A stretch of DNA of 60,758 bases from assembly GCA_947566645.1 (NCBI GenBank), contig CANOKL010000024.1, positions 1 to 60,758 on the forward strand, given 5' to 3'. Under the pieces are notes generated by a model. That model searched no databases, was not told where the DNA came from, and saw only the letters and a list, made by a program, of their open reading frames with translations. Below are positions 26,852 to 36,441 of the stretch, piece after piece (within the stretch, counting starts at the first letter, position 1; every line of letters starts with the position of its first letter). The position numbers and the translations under genes are program-made. This stretch comes from an uncultured Lachnospiraceae bacterium (GTDB taxonomy: Bacteria > Bacillota > Clostridia > Lachnospirales > Lachnospiraceae).

Positions 26852-27048
26852 ATGATACAAGTGTCAAAAGGTCATGCGTTTCATGCTTGCATGAAAAAGT
26901 ATGATCTCTTGGCACGCAAAACATCGAGAAGCAGCCATTTTTCGCAGAAAAATGAGCGGATTCGAGGTTTTTTAGGATTGTGGGACTGCGTTAGCACGGA
27001 ACAATCAGTGTATCAGAAACGTCAAAATACTTTTGACGCTTACATCAT
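26852..27048. mobile_element. MITE-like element with 19-bp imperfect terminal inverted repeats
   Basis: Ends ATGATACAAGTGTCAAAAG and, reversed, ATGATGTAAGCGTCAAAAG match at 16 of 19. Inside, the left part AAAGGTCATGCGTTTCATG recurs at 56990 and the right part (26998-27030) recurs at 44320-44352 (31 of 33). A secondary CGTCAAAA-N3-TTTTGACG palindrome lies at the right end. It has no transposase gene and no clear target duplication. The frame through it is open but lacks protein features. Confidence 0.6.
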
Positions 27049-27086
27049 ATCAGATAAACGTTTCTCAATAGAAAGCAGGTGAAAGT

Positions 27087-27278
27087 ATGCCCGGTATATC
27101 AGATATTGTAAAGGATTCTGTCGTAGAGTTTTCCCGGCTGCAGAACTGGATACTATCGGCAAAAAGTAATAATGATATGCAGACATATAATATGATGTTT
27201 GAACGTTACAGGGAATTAAAAGTTATTCTTACGGTTGTTGGTGTTAGTCTTGCAGAACTCGACCGGATTAAAGAGTAA
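27087..27278 (+). CDS. Small hypothetical protein (63 residues)
   Basis: AGGTGA four bases before the ATG. The protein MPGISDIVKDSVVEFSRLQN... is predicted all-helical, with no membrane segment or signal peptide, and ends LAELDRIKE. It is closed by a good terminator, so it is probably a genuine monocistronic small gene. Not recognised. Confidence 0.58.
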   Translation: MPGISDIVKDSVVEFSRLQNWILSAKSNNDMQTYNMMFERYRELKVILTVVGVSLAELDRIKE

Positions 27279-27301
27279 CACAGACCATAACAACAATAAC
27301 A

Positions 27302-27349
27302 AAAAAGGGTAAAGTCTCTACTAATCTTCAGAGGCTTTATACCTTTTTT
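27302..27349 (+). terminator. Rho-independent terminator
   Basis: AAAAAGGGTAAAGTCTCT pairs with AGAGGCTTTATACCTTTTTT across a short loop and ends in six T. It closes the 63-residue gene. The remaining bases to 27458 contain no gene; a TTGACA at 27354 has no matching -10. Confidence 0.8.
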
Positions 27350-27458
27350 ATTGTTGACAGTTCCTAAAGCAACGAGCCAGGCATCCGTGTCTGCATAGTT
27401 CCTTGATCTTCCGATCTTTTTAGATTCGAAGAGCGAATGCGTAATGGAGATAAAACTT

Positions 27459-28148
27459 ATGGAATCAACACAGAAAATTTTACTATTGGAGGATGACCAG
27501 AGCCTGAACCGCGGAATCGCCCTCACCCTTGGAAAGGCAGGATATACTGTAACCCCCGCATTTACACTGGAAGAGGCTTATGCCTGTCTGGAGCAGGACA
27601 GGTACTCCCTGATCATCTGCGACATCACCCTGCCAGACGGCAGCGGCCTTGACCTTGGCCGGAAGGTCCGTCAGAGCAGCAATACCTATCTTATCTATCT
27701 GACAGCTCTTGATTCTGAGATTGATATGGTAAATGGATATGACGCCGGGGCTGATGATTATATTACCAAGCCATTTTCCCTCATGGTTCTTGTGTCCAAG
27801 GTCAATGCACTCATGCGCCGGATTGGCGGCATACAGGAATCCGGAAGTATTCTGACATGCGGGGAACTTACGGTGAACTGCCGGGAGATGAAGGTATACA
27901 GAGAGGGACTGGAGGTTGCTCTGAGCAAGAAAGAGCTGCAGCTTCTCATATATCTTCTGGAGAATGCAGGACGAATTGTGTCAAAGGAGAATATTCTGGA
28001 ACACATCTGGGATGTGGACGGGCAATTCATAGATGAAAATACGGTAACTGTCAACATCAGCAGGCTGAAAAATAAACTGGAGACAGATGCAATCTCCAAT
28101 GTACGAGGATTGGGATATATATGGAGCGGAAACGTAATACGAAAATAA
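27459..28148 (+). CDS. OmpR-family response regulator, module c
   Basis: 229 residues from the ATG nine bases after GGAG. Receiver pocket LLLEDDQS, phospho-acceptor Asp in IICDITLPDGSG, switch Thr in YLTALDSE, Lys in ITKPFS; C-terminal winged helix with KKELQLLIYLLENAGRIVSKE and RLKNKLE. Overlaps the kinase gene by 28 bp. Controls the ABC genes downstream in a VncRS/BceRS-like arrangement. Confidence 0.95.
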   Translation: MESTQKILLLEDDQSLNRGIALTLGKAGYTVTPAFTLEEAYACLEQDRYSLIICDITLPDGSGLDLGRKVRQSSNTYLIYLTALDSEIDMVNGYDAGADDYITKPFSLMVLVSKVNALMRRIGGIQESGSILTCGELTVNCREMKVYREGLEVALSKKELQLLIYLLENAGRIVSKENILEHIWDVDGQFIDENTVTVNISRLKNKLETDAISNVRGLGYIWSGNVIRK

Positions 28149-29431
28149 AAAAATACCTTATTTTTTATCTGATATTCTTTGTTTTTTTCTCCTTTTTTAT
28201 GTTTTTACTTGCAAGACATGAAACCTCCCTGGACCGTCAGAGGATGCTTGCCCTCATAAGCAGCCATCCTGAGCTCGAGGCAGAGATCCTCTCTGCCTGG
28301 GAGAAGCCGGACAGTCCCCTTCCTCTCAGAGAATCCTCATCTGATGATATGGAGCAGACCAGCCGGATACTGGACCGGATTGAAAAGAAATACGGATATA
28401 GTACTAATTTTCTGGAATCTGTAAAAGAATTATGGATATTCTGGGGTATCGGTCTATGCGCAGGCACCTTATTGACTGCCGCTCTGTGGTATCAGACGCG
28501 GAAGGAAGAAGCAGCATTTCAAAACGGTCTCCAGGACTTATATGAATGTCTGGAACAGTTTCGTGAAGGCTGGTTTACAGATATTCCGGATTACGAGAAT
28601 AATCCAGAGACCAGTACAGGGGAATGGATGCATATATGGGAATCTCTTAGGGAACTTGGCATCTATTTTGAAAGTCTCAGGCAGTCTCTTAAGAAAGAAG
28701 AGAATCACACAAAATCCCTGATTACAGACATTTCCCACCAGTTGAAGACACCCCTTGCTTCCCTTAAGATGTGTCATGAGCTGGCATCAGCAAGCCAGCT
28801 CTCACAAGACGAGCAGAGAGAATTCCAGGAACAGGAGGCGCGTGAGATTGAGAAACTGGAAATTCTGCTGAAGGAACTGGTAAATCTGTCACGTCTTGAG
28901 ACAAACATGATTCAGCTTGCCCCCGTCTCTGCAAGCCTTAAGGATACGATCGCCAAAGCAGTCAGCCAGGTTTATATGAAAGCAAAAAATAAGGATATCA
29001 CAATCCAGGTGGAGATGGAGCAGGATCTGGCCATTACCCATGATGCAAAATGGACAGGAGAAGCCCTTGTCAACATTCTGGATAATTCCATAAAATATTC
29101 CCCAGAGCATACAGCTGTTACGCTACGCGTAACAGCCCTGGTTCGTAATGTCCTGATTGAGATCGAAGACGAAGGGATAGGTATCAAGAAAGAAGATTTT
29201 GCCAAAATCTATCAGAGGTTTTACCGTGGAACTCTGGCTAAGAACATGTCAGAAGAGGGCGCAGGCGTCGGATTGTATCTCGCAAGAATGATACTGGAAC
29301 GCCAGGGAGGAACCATATCCGCAAAGCGCCGGACAGGGAAGGGGACTGTGTTCAAAGTTACATTGCCTCATCATTCCAGAACCCCTGTATCTCCGAATAA
29401 TTTGCTGCCATTTACTTACTCCTCCAATTAG
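28121..29431 (+). CDS. Sensor histidine kinase, module c
   Basis: 436 residues. Two membrane helices (about 12-32 and 105-125) enclose a short acidic extracytoplasmic loop; H-box ITDISHQLKTPLASLK, N-box ILDNSIKYSPEH, G1 DEGIGIKKED and G2 GAGVGLYLARMI. The C-terminal tail after the VTLPHH end of the ATPase domain is unusually long, and its stop codon lies inside a palindrome (29426-29473), so the gene end may have been altered by repeat insertion. Confidence 0.94.
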   Translation: MERKRNTKIKKYLIFYLIFFVFFSFFMFLLARHETSLDRQRMLALISSHPELEAEILSAWEKPDSPLPLRESSSDDMEQTSRILDRIEKKYGYSTNFLESVKELWIFWGIGLCAGTLLTAALWYQTRKEEAAFQNGLQDLYECLEQFREGWFTDIPDYENNPETSTGEWMHIWESLRELGIYFESLRQSLKKEENHTKSLITDISHQLKTPLASLKMCHELASASQLSQDEQREFQEQEAREIEKLEILLKELVNLSRLETNMIQLAPVSASLKDTIAKAVSQVYMKAKNKDITIQVEMEQDLAITHDAKWTGEALVNILDNSIKYSPEHTAVTLRVTALVRNVLIEIEDEGIGIKKEDFAKIYQRFYRGTLAKNMSEEGAGVGLYLARMILERQGGTISAKRRTGKGTVFKVTLPHHSRTPVSPNNLLPFTYSSN

Positions 29432-29473
29432 GGAACTTTTATACTATTAATACTAACAAAAAGTTCCCTAATT
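29426..29473. repeat. Palindrome covering the kinase stop codon
   Basis: AATTAGGGAACTTTT (29426-29440) and its exact complement (29459-29473) form a 15-bp stem with an 18-base loop. The TAG of the kinase gene is part of the left arm. It may act as a terminator, but the T content lies inside the stem. Confidence 0.6.
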
Positions 29474-29482
29474 ATCAATTAT

Positions 29483-29522
29483 AAAACCCTTACAAAACTG
29501 TTATAGTTCTTGTAAGGGTTTT
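29483..29522 (+). promoter_or_regulatory. Inverted repeat in front of ABC module c
   Basis: AAAACCCTTACAA (29483-29495) and TTGTAAGGGTTTT (29510-29522) are perfectly complementary. The right arm also contains TTGTAA and is followed by a TATAAT-like sequence near 29538. It resembles the TTACA/TGTAA half-sites of BceR-type regulators, so it is a likely regulator site, though it could also be a bidirectional terminator. Confidence 0.5.
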
Positions 29523-29580
29523 GCAATATATGGACATTATAATAAAAATCATCAATCAGTCAAACCACGGAGGTAGCTAT

Positions 29581-30264
29581 ATGAAAACAGACAGCAGTAA
29601 AATATTAGTCTTAGAGGATCTGGTAAAATATTATGGTTCAGGCGAGAACCTGGTGCGGGCGGTTGACCACACCAGCCTGGAGATTGAAAGGGGGAAATTC
29701 ACAGCAATTGTAGGCCGTTCCGGCTCCGGCAAGTCTACGCTCCTGCATCTGATCGGCGGACTGGACAGACCTGATGAAGGAAAGGTATGGATTGAGGGAA
29801 AGGACATCTTCTCTCTGAAGGATGACAGACTGGCCGAATTCCGGAGAAAAAAGATCGGCTTCATCTTCCAGGATTTCAATCTGATCCCCTCCCTGAATGT
29901 ATGGGAAAATATTGTGCTTCCCCTTGGATTAGATAACCGGAAGCCAAAAAAGCAGGATATAAAAGAAGTGATCAGCCGGATTGGGCTGACGGACAAGGAA
30001 GAGACCATGCCAAACGCTTTGTCCGGGGGACAGAAGCAGAGGACAGCCATTGCCAGGGCACTTGTGACGAGACCGGCGATCATCCTGGCGGATGAGCCTA
30101 CCGGGAATCTGGATTCGCAGACAGAGCTGGAGGTCATGAGCCTGATGAAAAGCTGTGTGACGGATTTCGGACAGACGCTGGTCATGATCACACACGATGA
30201 AATGATTGCGCAGATGGCGGACCGGGTAATTGAGGTTGCAGACGGTAAGGTGGTGAATTGCTGA
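29581..30264 (+). CDS. ABC transporter ATP-binding protein, module c
   Basis: 227 residues starting MKTDSSKILVLEDLV seven bases after GGAGG. Walker A GRSGSGKSTLLH, Q-loop IGFIFQDFNLIPS, signature LSGGQKQR, Walker B AIILADEPTGNLDS, H-loop ITHDE. LolD/MacB-type ATPase of the FtsX permease; overlaps it by one base (TGATG). Confidence 0.95.
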   Translation: MKTDSSKILVLEDLVKYYGSGENLVRAVDHTSLEIERGKFTAIVGRSGSGKSTLLHLIGGLDRPDEGKVWIEGKDIFSLKDDRLAEFRRKKIGFIFQDFNLIPSLNVWENIVLPLGLDNRKPKKQDIKEVISRIGLTDKEETMPNALSGGQKQRTAIARALVTRPAIILADEPTGNLDSQTELEVMSLMKSCVTDFGQTLVMITHDEMIAQMADRVIEVADGKVVNC

Positions 30265-32726
30265 TGAAGATGACAACAAGAGTCGCATTCGACAACATGA
30301 AATATGGAAAGAGTAAAAATATCCTGATTGGAATCGCAATCTTCCTGACAACCATGCTCCTGTTCATAGTCCCCACAGTAGGGAAAGGATTTATTGACCT
30401 GCAATTTGCGGCTACAAATGAACTGTACCCCTCATGGCATGCCCTTTACCGGAATGTAGATTCTGACACTGCCAGACAGTTGGCGGCACATCATGATATT
30501 TCCAGATATGGCCTCCGAAGCGATGCCGGATATTTTAATCTTAAGGATGCCAGAATTTCCATGATGTATATGGATAAGGAAGGCATGGAATTGTACAGGA
30601 TAAATCTTGCAGAGGGACAGTATCCCCAGGAAGAGGATGAGATTGTCATCTCTCCCGGAATACTGCATGAGCTTGGCCAGGAGGGCGGCATAGGCGACAC
30701 CATCACAGTCCCTTATCAGATCTTCCGGGGCGGAGAGCTGGACCTTACACAAGAAAAAAATTTCCGGATCTGCGGATTCCTTAAAGATAGCGACACAGGC
30801 CTGGAACAGAGGATCTATACATCCCTTATATCAGAAGCATTTTTAAAGGAAGAGATTCCCGGGGAAGAACTCTCCTACCGTTTCCTTCTTCAGATTAAGG
30901 ATACCGGAGATCCTACAACGGATGATCTTGAAATAAAGATCAACAATATTGCAAAACAATTTGGAATCCCGGAAAATGACATCAATATTAATAGTGATTA
31001 CCTGATGGCAAATTATGTGGATCCCTCTACGCTTCCGGCAATTGTTATTATTATGGTCATCATCATGCTGGCAGGCGCCATCACGGTCTACAGTATCTAT
31101 TATGTGTCCATGAGCCAGCGGATTCAGGAATTCGGAAAACTGAAAGCCATCGGCGCTACAAGACGCCAGATCCGTCAGATCGTGCTGCGTGAGGGTCTTT
31201 GCATTGCTGCCCTTGCCATCCCGGCAGGACTTCTAATTGGTACACCGGTATCCAAAGCAATCCTTAAGGCATTTACCGTCTTTGCCAACAGAGACAGCCA
31301 ATATATGAGCGTGCTCACAGAACTCCTTGAGACCGGGAAGGTGAGCATCTGCTCCTGGTGGATTTACCTTCTTGCTGCCATCGTAACGCTGGGCACTGTG
31401 TACTTTTCTCTTGTCAGACCCATGCATGTGGCGGCAAAGGTCTCTGAGGTAGAGGCAATGCGCATGCAGGATACAGGGAAAAACCGGAAAAGCTGCAGGA
31501 AGGGATATGAGTATCTGTCCGTCAGCCGCCTGACCTGGAGAAATCTTACACAGAACAAGAGAAAGTGTCTGATAACAATCCTCTCCATGGCTGCCACCGG
31601 AATCTTTCTGATGGTAGTAGCCACCGTCACGTCCTGCGCCAACCCGAAAGAAAGTGCAGGCAGCTCCATTGTAGGCCAGTATGAGATTTCTCCTGTTATA
31701 GAAGAAAACAACAAGGAGCATCCTGAACGGAAATGGACGGAGATACAGCAGAATAATCCTATGGATGAAACACTGAAAAATCAGATCGAAGAGCTCCCGG
31801 GAGTAGACCGGGTGGATGCCTTCACAAACATCCAGGTAACAGGAGACCCATTTGACGAAGCAAATGACGTAAATTTCATTAATGGAATTCCAGAGGAATA
31901 TGCCCGGGAGTTAGAAAAGGGCATCACCCGGGGGAAGGTCACCTATGAGGAACTGAAATCAGGAGATAAGGTTATTATAGACCGCGCCCTCCTGCACTGG
32001 TATCCGGATCTTGATATAGGGCAGAAGTTAAACCTGACAATTTATGACGGGGACCGCTCCTACAATAAGGAAATCGAAATTGCCGCAATCGGAAATTACG
32101 GAAGCGGTCTAACCAACTATGCCTACCTGCTTATGGCAAAGGAGGCGGCAGACAGCTTATGTGAAAATAATTCGGTCTGCTTTTACCATGTGATCGCAGA
32201 CCAGGACTATGACCCGGCATTGGAAAAGTCCCTGAGGGATATCGTAAATACATCCGGAAGACTGGAAATGCGGACATGGAAAGAACAGTATGACCATTAT
32301 AAATCATCCATGACAATAACCAGCGGGGCCTGTTATGCATTTCTTGGCGTACTTGCCGTAATCAGCATCCTGAACCTGATTAATACCATGATCAACAGCG
32401 TCCATGTACGAAAAAAGGAGCTTGGCATGATGCAGGCAATCGGAATGTCCGACTCACAGCTTATGAAAATGCTGCAGATGGAGGGACTGTTCTATACACT
32501 CGGCACACTGGTAATATCCATCGGCCTTGGAAGCCTTGCCGGATATCCGGTATTCCTGTATGCAAAAAAAGACGGATTGTTCGAGATTACGACCTATCAT
32601 TATCCATTGACAGCCGCCATAATTATATCCGTGGTGCTTCTGCTGATACAGGTTCTTCTCGCAGTGGGGCTCTCCCGGTCCGTCAGGAAAAACTCCTTGA
32701 TCGAAAGAATCCGGTTTAGTGAATAA
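30264..32726 (+). CDS. FtsX-family ABC transporter permease, module c
   Basis: 820 residues with two FtsX units. Helix 1 (about 18-38), a large extracytoplasmic domain, a three-helix block with SQRIQEFGKLKAIGATRRQI, then a second extracytoplasmic domain and a second block with RKKELGMMQAIGMSDSQLM. This double-FtsX layout (ABC3/YvrN-like) differs from the BceB shape of modules a, b and d. Its export or sensing substrate is probably a peptide or lipid-linked compound. It converges with the kinase of module d across a 10-bp gap. Confidence 0.93.
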   Translation: MKMTTRVAFDNMKYGKSKNILIGIAIFLTTMLLFIVPTVGKGFIDLQFAATNELYPSWHALYRNVDSDTARQLAAHHDISRYGLRSDAGYFNLKDARISMMYMDKEGMELYRINLAEGQYPQEEDEIVISPGILHELGQEGGIGDTITVPYQIFRGGELDLTQEKNFRICGFLKDSDTGLEQRIYTSLISEAFLKEEIPGEELSYRFLLQIKDTGDPTTDDLEIKINNIAKQFGIPENDININSDYLMANYVDPSTLPAIVIIMVIIMLAGAITVYSIYYVSMSQRIQEFGKLKAIGATRRQIRQIVLREGLCIAALAIPAGLLIGTPVSKAILKAFTVFANRDSQYMSVLTELLETGKVSICSWWIYLLAAIVTLGTVYFSLVRPMHVAAKVSEVEAMRMQDTGKNRKSCRKGYEYLSVSRLTWRNLTQNKRKCLITILSMAATGIFLMVVATVTSCANPKESAGSSIVGQYEISPVIEENNKEHPERKWTEIQQNNPMDETLKNQIEELPGVDRVDAFTNIQVTGDPFDEANDVNFINGIPEEYARELEKGITRGKVTYEELKSGDKVIIDRALLHWYPDLDIGQKLNLTIYDGDRSYNKEIEIAAIGNYGSGLTNYAYLLMAKEAADSLCENNSVCFYHVIADQDYDPALEKSLRDIVNTSGRLEMRTWKEQYDHYKSSMTITSGACYAFLGVLAVISILNLINTMINSVHVRKKELGMMQAIGMSDSQLMKMLQMEGLFYTLGTLVISIGLGSLAGYPVFLYAKKDGLFEITTYHYPLTAAIIISVVLLLIQVLLAVGLSRSVRKNSLIERIRFSE

Positions 32727-32736
32727 TCATAAAAGA

Positions 32737-33732
32737 TTATAATGTGAAAATCAGTTCTATTCCGAATCCGCTTTCAAAAGGGAGCCGGGAGGTGAGGTGA
32801 ACTTCTATACACAGCTTTTCCGCATACTTACGGACAAGATATAATCCCATACCGGTCGCTTTCTGCCGATTAGGATAGTTTCCCGTAAACCCCTTATCAA
32901 AAACAAACGGCGCGTCCTCGGCGGGCACTCCTTTACCGTTATTGTGAATGGCAAGGCAGATTTTATCATCCGTCTGCCGCATAGCAATAGATATTCTGCC
33001 GGCAATGCTGTCCGAGTATTTGACAGCATTGCCAAATAGCTGAGACAAAATAAACAGAACGATTTTTCGGTCTGAGACGATTTCCAACGGAAGCAGCTCC
33101 TCTGTCAGTAAAATCTTTTTTTCATTTATAAAGGGACGATATTCCGAAAGCGCCTCCCCTACACATTCATCCAGTCGGAAATGTGTAAATTTGATATCAG
33201 AATGCTCCGCCTGCAGGCGGGCATAATATAAAATCCGTTCCACATCCTCGTTTAGCTGGTGCTGGATGTAATTCATCCTTGCGTAAACATAGGGGGAAAT
33301 TTCATCACGGTGATTATTGCATACCAAGGTTAAAAGAGACAGAGGTGTTTTGATTTCATGCACCCATGCTTCAATATACTCCCGGTATTCAGATAGTTCC
33401 ACCGCCTTCTCATTGACAAGTGACTGTTCGGAAAGAAAACGCGTGCAAAGCTCACGTACTGTTTCGTTATTATCAAAGTGTTCCAACAGTCTTTCCTGTG
33501 CTTTTTCGTCAGGATTCTCAAAGAAATCCCCAAATGCCGCCTCCTCTTTTCTCCTCCTGTAAACCTCTGCAGACAATCCTGCCGCCAGGACAAGCAGTGT
33601 AAACAGCAGCAGAAACAAAGACATATACCGGATAGCTTCGCGGCGTATAATCCATGTCGCAAATATAAAGACAATATCCGTAGTAAAAAGCAGTAATATC
33701 CAATACCATGCCTGCCTGATTAACCGCTTCAT
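32737..33732 (-). CDS. Intramembrane-sensing histidine kinase (BceS-like), module d
   Basis: 331 residues. Two closely spaced membrane helices (residues 9-30 and 35-57) with almost no external loop, then H-box EAWVHEIKTPLSLL, N-box GNAVKYSD, HNNGKGVPAED and ATGMGLYLVRKYAEKL. This is the BceS/GraS pattern, in which the ABC permease, not the kinase, detects the antibiotic. Start overlaps the regulator stop by 4 bp. Confidence 0.95.
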   Translation of the reverse strand: MKRLIRQAWYWILLLFTTDIVFIFATWIIRREAIRYMSLFLLLFTLLVLAAGLSAEVYRRRKEEAAFGDFFENPDEKAQERLLEHFDNNETVRELCTRFLSEQSLVNEKAVELSEYREYIEAWVHEIKTPLSLLTLVCNNHRDEISPYVYARMNYIQHQLNEDVERILYYARLQAEHSDIKFTHFRLDECVGEALSEYRPFINEKKILLTEELLPLEIVSDRKIVLFILSQLFGNAVKYSDSIAGRISIAMRQTDDKICLAIHNNGKGVPAEDAPFVFDKGFTGNYPNRQKATGMGLYLVRKYAEKLCIEVHLTSRLPFESGFGIELIFTL

Positions 33733-34406
33733 ATACCGCCCACCTCTAAAACATAGCCCTTTCCTCTGATGTTTCGGATCACAACTTCCATACCAGTCTC
33801 CGACAGATTTTTGCGGAGTCTGCTCATATTGACCTGCAGGATATTTTCATCCACAAATTCTTCCGTACCCCAAACTGCGGAAAACAGATCGCTTTTGCTG
33901 ACAGTATCCGGATACCGTTCTATCAGCAGCTTCATAATTTTCCCTTCTGTTTCCGCAAGGATCAGAAAACGATCCGCACATACGAGCTTGTAGGTATCTG
34001 TATCCAGAGACAATCGACCGACGCGGAGCATGGCGCGCAGCCCCTTGTCATAAGTTTGCAACAGCCGCTCTGCTCTCGCAATCAGGCGCCTGGGATGACA
34101 GGGCTTTGTAAGAAAGTCATCTGCCCCCAGACCGAGCGCCGTCAGCTCATCGGAAAGAGTATCCCGTGCAGTAAGGATCAGAATCGGAAAGGACGCCTTT
34201 ATCTTAAGGCTCTTACAAAGCTCATAGCCGGATTTTCCCGGAAGATTCACATCAAGTACGGCAAGATCCGGACACAGCGCCGTCACTTTCTCCTCTACGT
34301 TTTCAAAAGATGCCGGGCCCGCCGCGTCATAGCCTGCTTTTTGAAAGGTATGAATCAATTCCTCTCTTAGATAAATGTCGTCCTCCACGATTACGATCCT
34401 TTGCAC
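33729..34406 (-). CDS. OmpR-family response regulator (BceR-like), module d
   Basis: 225 residues from a GTG seven bases after GGAGG. Receiver with IVEDDIYLRE, Asp in LAVLDVNLPGKSG, TKPCHPRRL; winged helix with EGKIMKLLIERYPDTVSKS and MSRLRKNL. Four bases separate it from the permease gene upstream, giving the operon ATPase-permease-regulator-kinase. Confidence 0.95.
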   Translation of the reverse strand: MQRIVIVEDDIYLREELIHTFQKAGYDAAGPASFENVEEKVTALCPDLAVLDVNLPGKSGYELCKSLKIKASFPILILTARDTLSDELTALGLGADDFLTKPCHPRRLIARAERLLQTYDKGLRAMLRVGRLSLDTDTYKLVCADRFLILAETEGKIMKLLIERYPDTVSKSDLFSAVWGTEEFVDENILQVNMSRLRKNLSETGMEVVIRNIRGKGYVLEVGGI

Positions 34407-34410
34407 AAGA

Positions 34411-36441
34411 TCACCTCCGATTTGTTATTTCAATACGGCTTACCTCGCGGCTTGCTGTCCGCTTGACAATACCGATGTACACGATCTCCACTGCCGCAAA
34501 AATTACCAGCGCTATTGCCGAAATCAAGGCCACAGTAGAAACAGACGTCCCGACCGGCAGCTTTGTAAGGCTTCTGAACATGGTAAATATCGCCGCCGCA
34601 CTGCTCACAAGAGCCGTGCCGAGTACAAGAACAAAGTATATTCCGATCTGTTTTTTTACTGAGCGGCACATAGACGGCGTATCCGCTCCAAGCATAGTCA
34701 GCGTTTCGTAGCGGTGCTTCGTCTGGCGCTGACTGATCAGATATTTGAGTCCAATGACCGTATTGGCAATCAGCCAGAAAAGAACGCCCAGATATATAGT
34801 CAGATAACTTGCCGCCACCGTATAAAAAAGATTTCTTCCGATTCCGCCGAGATAGCTGTCATATTCAATGCCTGTATCCTCAAGCATAGCATCCATTTTC
34901 TGTATTGCCTGCATCAGTCCTGTGTCATCCACGATTTCATCTTTCAGATTTACATTTCTGCAGTATGCCTCCGGCTCCCTTGCAAGCTTTGTAAAAAGCT
35001 CATCGGGTACCACCAGCGCCATATACAGTGTGATCGCACGGTCCGCCACTACATTATCCATGCAGAGAGTGGGGCGGATACTATAATTTACACCGTCAAT
35101 GCCTATTGAAATACCACCGCTTATCGCCTTTGTCAGAATAGAGCCGAAATCACCGTCGTTCCCTATAGAGGTGTAGAGCGCTGTTTCGTGATCTGCAAGC
35201 TTCAATTCTTCCTTGCCCATATTTTTCAGAATACGGTTGTACGAACTTTCCCCTATGACATAATCTATTTCAAGATTCTCAATGATATTGTCAGAATCCT
35301 CAATGGTGCGAAGTGCCTTTACAAATTCTCCTGTATCAAATGCTTTTTCTTCATCGCGATCGTATCCGTCCTTTACCGCAGATAGATAAAGCGGGTAAGA
35401 ATCCTCCACCATTTCGTCAATATCGTTCTTTTCCAATACAGCGTTCATTTCCGTCTCCGTCCCGAACAGAGAAAAATCAACGGAGCGCTGGCTGCCGGAG
35501 TGTCCGAATCCCATAGAAACTCCGTAGGAAATGCACGAAAGCGCCATCAGAAGCAGAAGAGATGATATCGCGAGTGACTTATGCTGTGACAAAACATTCT
35601 CCTGCACCTGTCTCGCTGTAAAAGTTTTCAGCCCTGCGGCATTGGGACTTTTGCGGCGTATATATTGCCCGAGAAAACCGCCAAGCCCTCGATACAGAAG
35701 AAAAGTACCGAGAATTCCACAGACAATAACGGCAAGCATAACGGCCATGCGCAGAGAATGCATTTGAAATATTCCTAAGTAATATGCCGCAATCAAAAGA
35801 CCAATCCCGAGAGTAAAGCATGCTGTACTTCTCACTCCTGACAGGGGAGCCTGCTTTTTTTCAGAGCCGGAGCGGAAAAATTCCGCTGTTTCGGCTTTGA
35901 CGAGATTCATACAGATTATCAGCATGGACAAAAGCTGTACAAGAATAAATCCGCAGACAGTCCATAGCATCGCGTCCGGCGAAAAGGAAAAGTGATGTCC
36001 GATAATACCCAGCCCTACGATCTTTGCCGTAGCGAGACTGATTCCTTCGGTTAAAAACAGAGCGATGGGGATTCCGGTCAGAAGCGATATCAGACTGCTC
36101 CAAAGCGTCTCTGCAAAAAGCATGAAGAATAACCGGCTGCGTTTCATTCCCAGCATCAGATACAGACCGAATTCCCGTTTTCGGCTGTCAGTCTGATATC
36201 TGCAGGCAAAATATACAAGAAAAAATACAAAAAACAAAGAAACCGCATATACCGCCGGAAGCATCCTCATAAGTTTTCCTACCGCGTCGCTTTCTACTGT
36301 AGCAAGATAACGCATTACATCCTGCTCTCCGAGGGAAAGTAATGTATAGAAGGCTACAATTGCAATTACAAGCGAACCAAAAAATAATCCATTTCCTTTT
36401 CTGTTTTTGGCAGCGTTACGCCACACTTGTTTACAGAACAT
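34411..36441 (-). CDS. FtsX-family ABC permease (BceB-like), module d
   Basis: 676 residues, ten-helix BceB pattern: helix 1 (18-38), helices around 60-170 with KREFGLYLMLGMKRSRL, middle helices to about 310, a large extracytoplasmic domain (about 315-540) for peptide-antibiotic recognition, and terminal FtsX helices. The ATG lies eight bases after GGAGG and overlaps the ATPase end by 11 bp. Expected role: resistance to a cell-wall-directed peptide, possibly by freeing lipid II-type targets. Confidence 0.94.
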   Translation of the reverse strand: MFCKQVWRNAAKNRKGNGLFFGSLVIAIVAFYTLLSLGEQDVMRYLATVESDAVGKLMRMLPAVYAVSLFFVFFLVYFACRYQTDSRKREFGLYLMLGMKRSRLFFMLFAETLWSSLISLLTGIPIALFLTEGISLATAKIVGLGIIGHHFSFSPDAMLWTVCGFILVQLLSMLIICMNLVKAETAEFFRSGSEKKQAPLSGVRSTACFTLGIGLLIAAYYLGIFQMHSLRMAVMLAVIVCGILGTFLLYRGLGGFLGQYIRRKSPNAAGLKTFTARQVQENVLSQHKSLAISSLLLLMALSCISYGVSMGFGHSGSQRSVDFSLFGTETEMNAVLEKNDIDEMVEDSYPLYLSAVKDGYDRDEEKAFDTGEFVKALRTIEDSDNIIENLEIDYVIGESSYNRILKNMGKEELKLADHETALYTSIGNDGDFGSILTKAISGGISIGIDGVNYSIRPTLCMDNVVADRAITLYMALVVPDELFTKLAREPEAYCRNVNLKDEIVDDTGLMQAIQKMDAMLEDTGIEYDSYLGGIGRNLFYTVAASYLTIYLGVLFWLIANTVIGLKYLISQRQTKHRYETLTMLGADTPSMCRSVKKQIGIYFVLVLGTALVSSAAAIFTMFRSLTKLPVGTSVSTVALISAIALVIFAAVEIVYIGIVKRTASREVSRIEITNRR

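Noticed and set aside
26849..27082. 77-residue frame through the MITE-like element
   Set aside because: Basic, low-complexity translation with no ribosome site, spanning structured repeat DNA; treated as non-coding.
27206..27526. 106-codon minus-strand frame across the terminator and regulator start
   Set aside because: Overlaps an intrinsic terminator and two real gene ends; no start signal.
29631..30404. 257-codon frame antisense to the module c ATPase
   Set aside because: Opposes a canonical ABC ATPase; rich in Ser, Ile and Arg as expected from reverse-strand reading.
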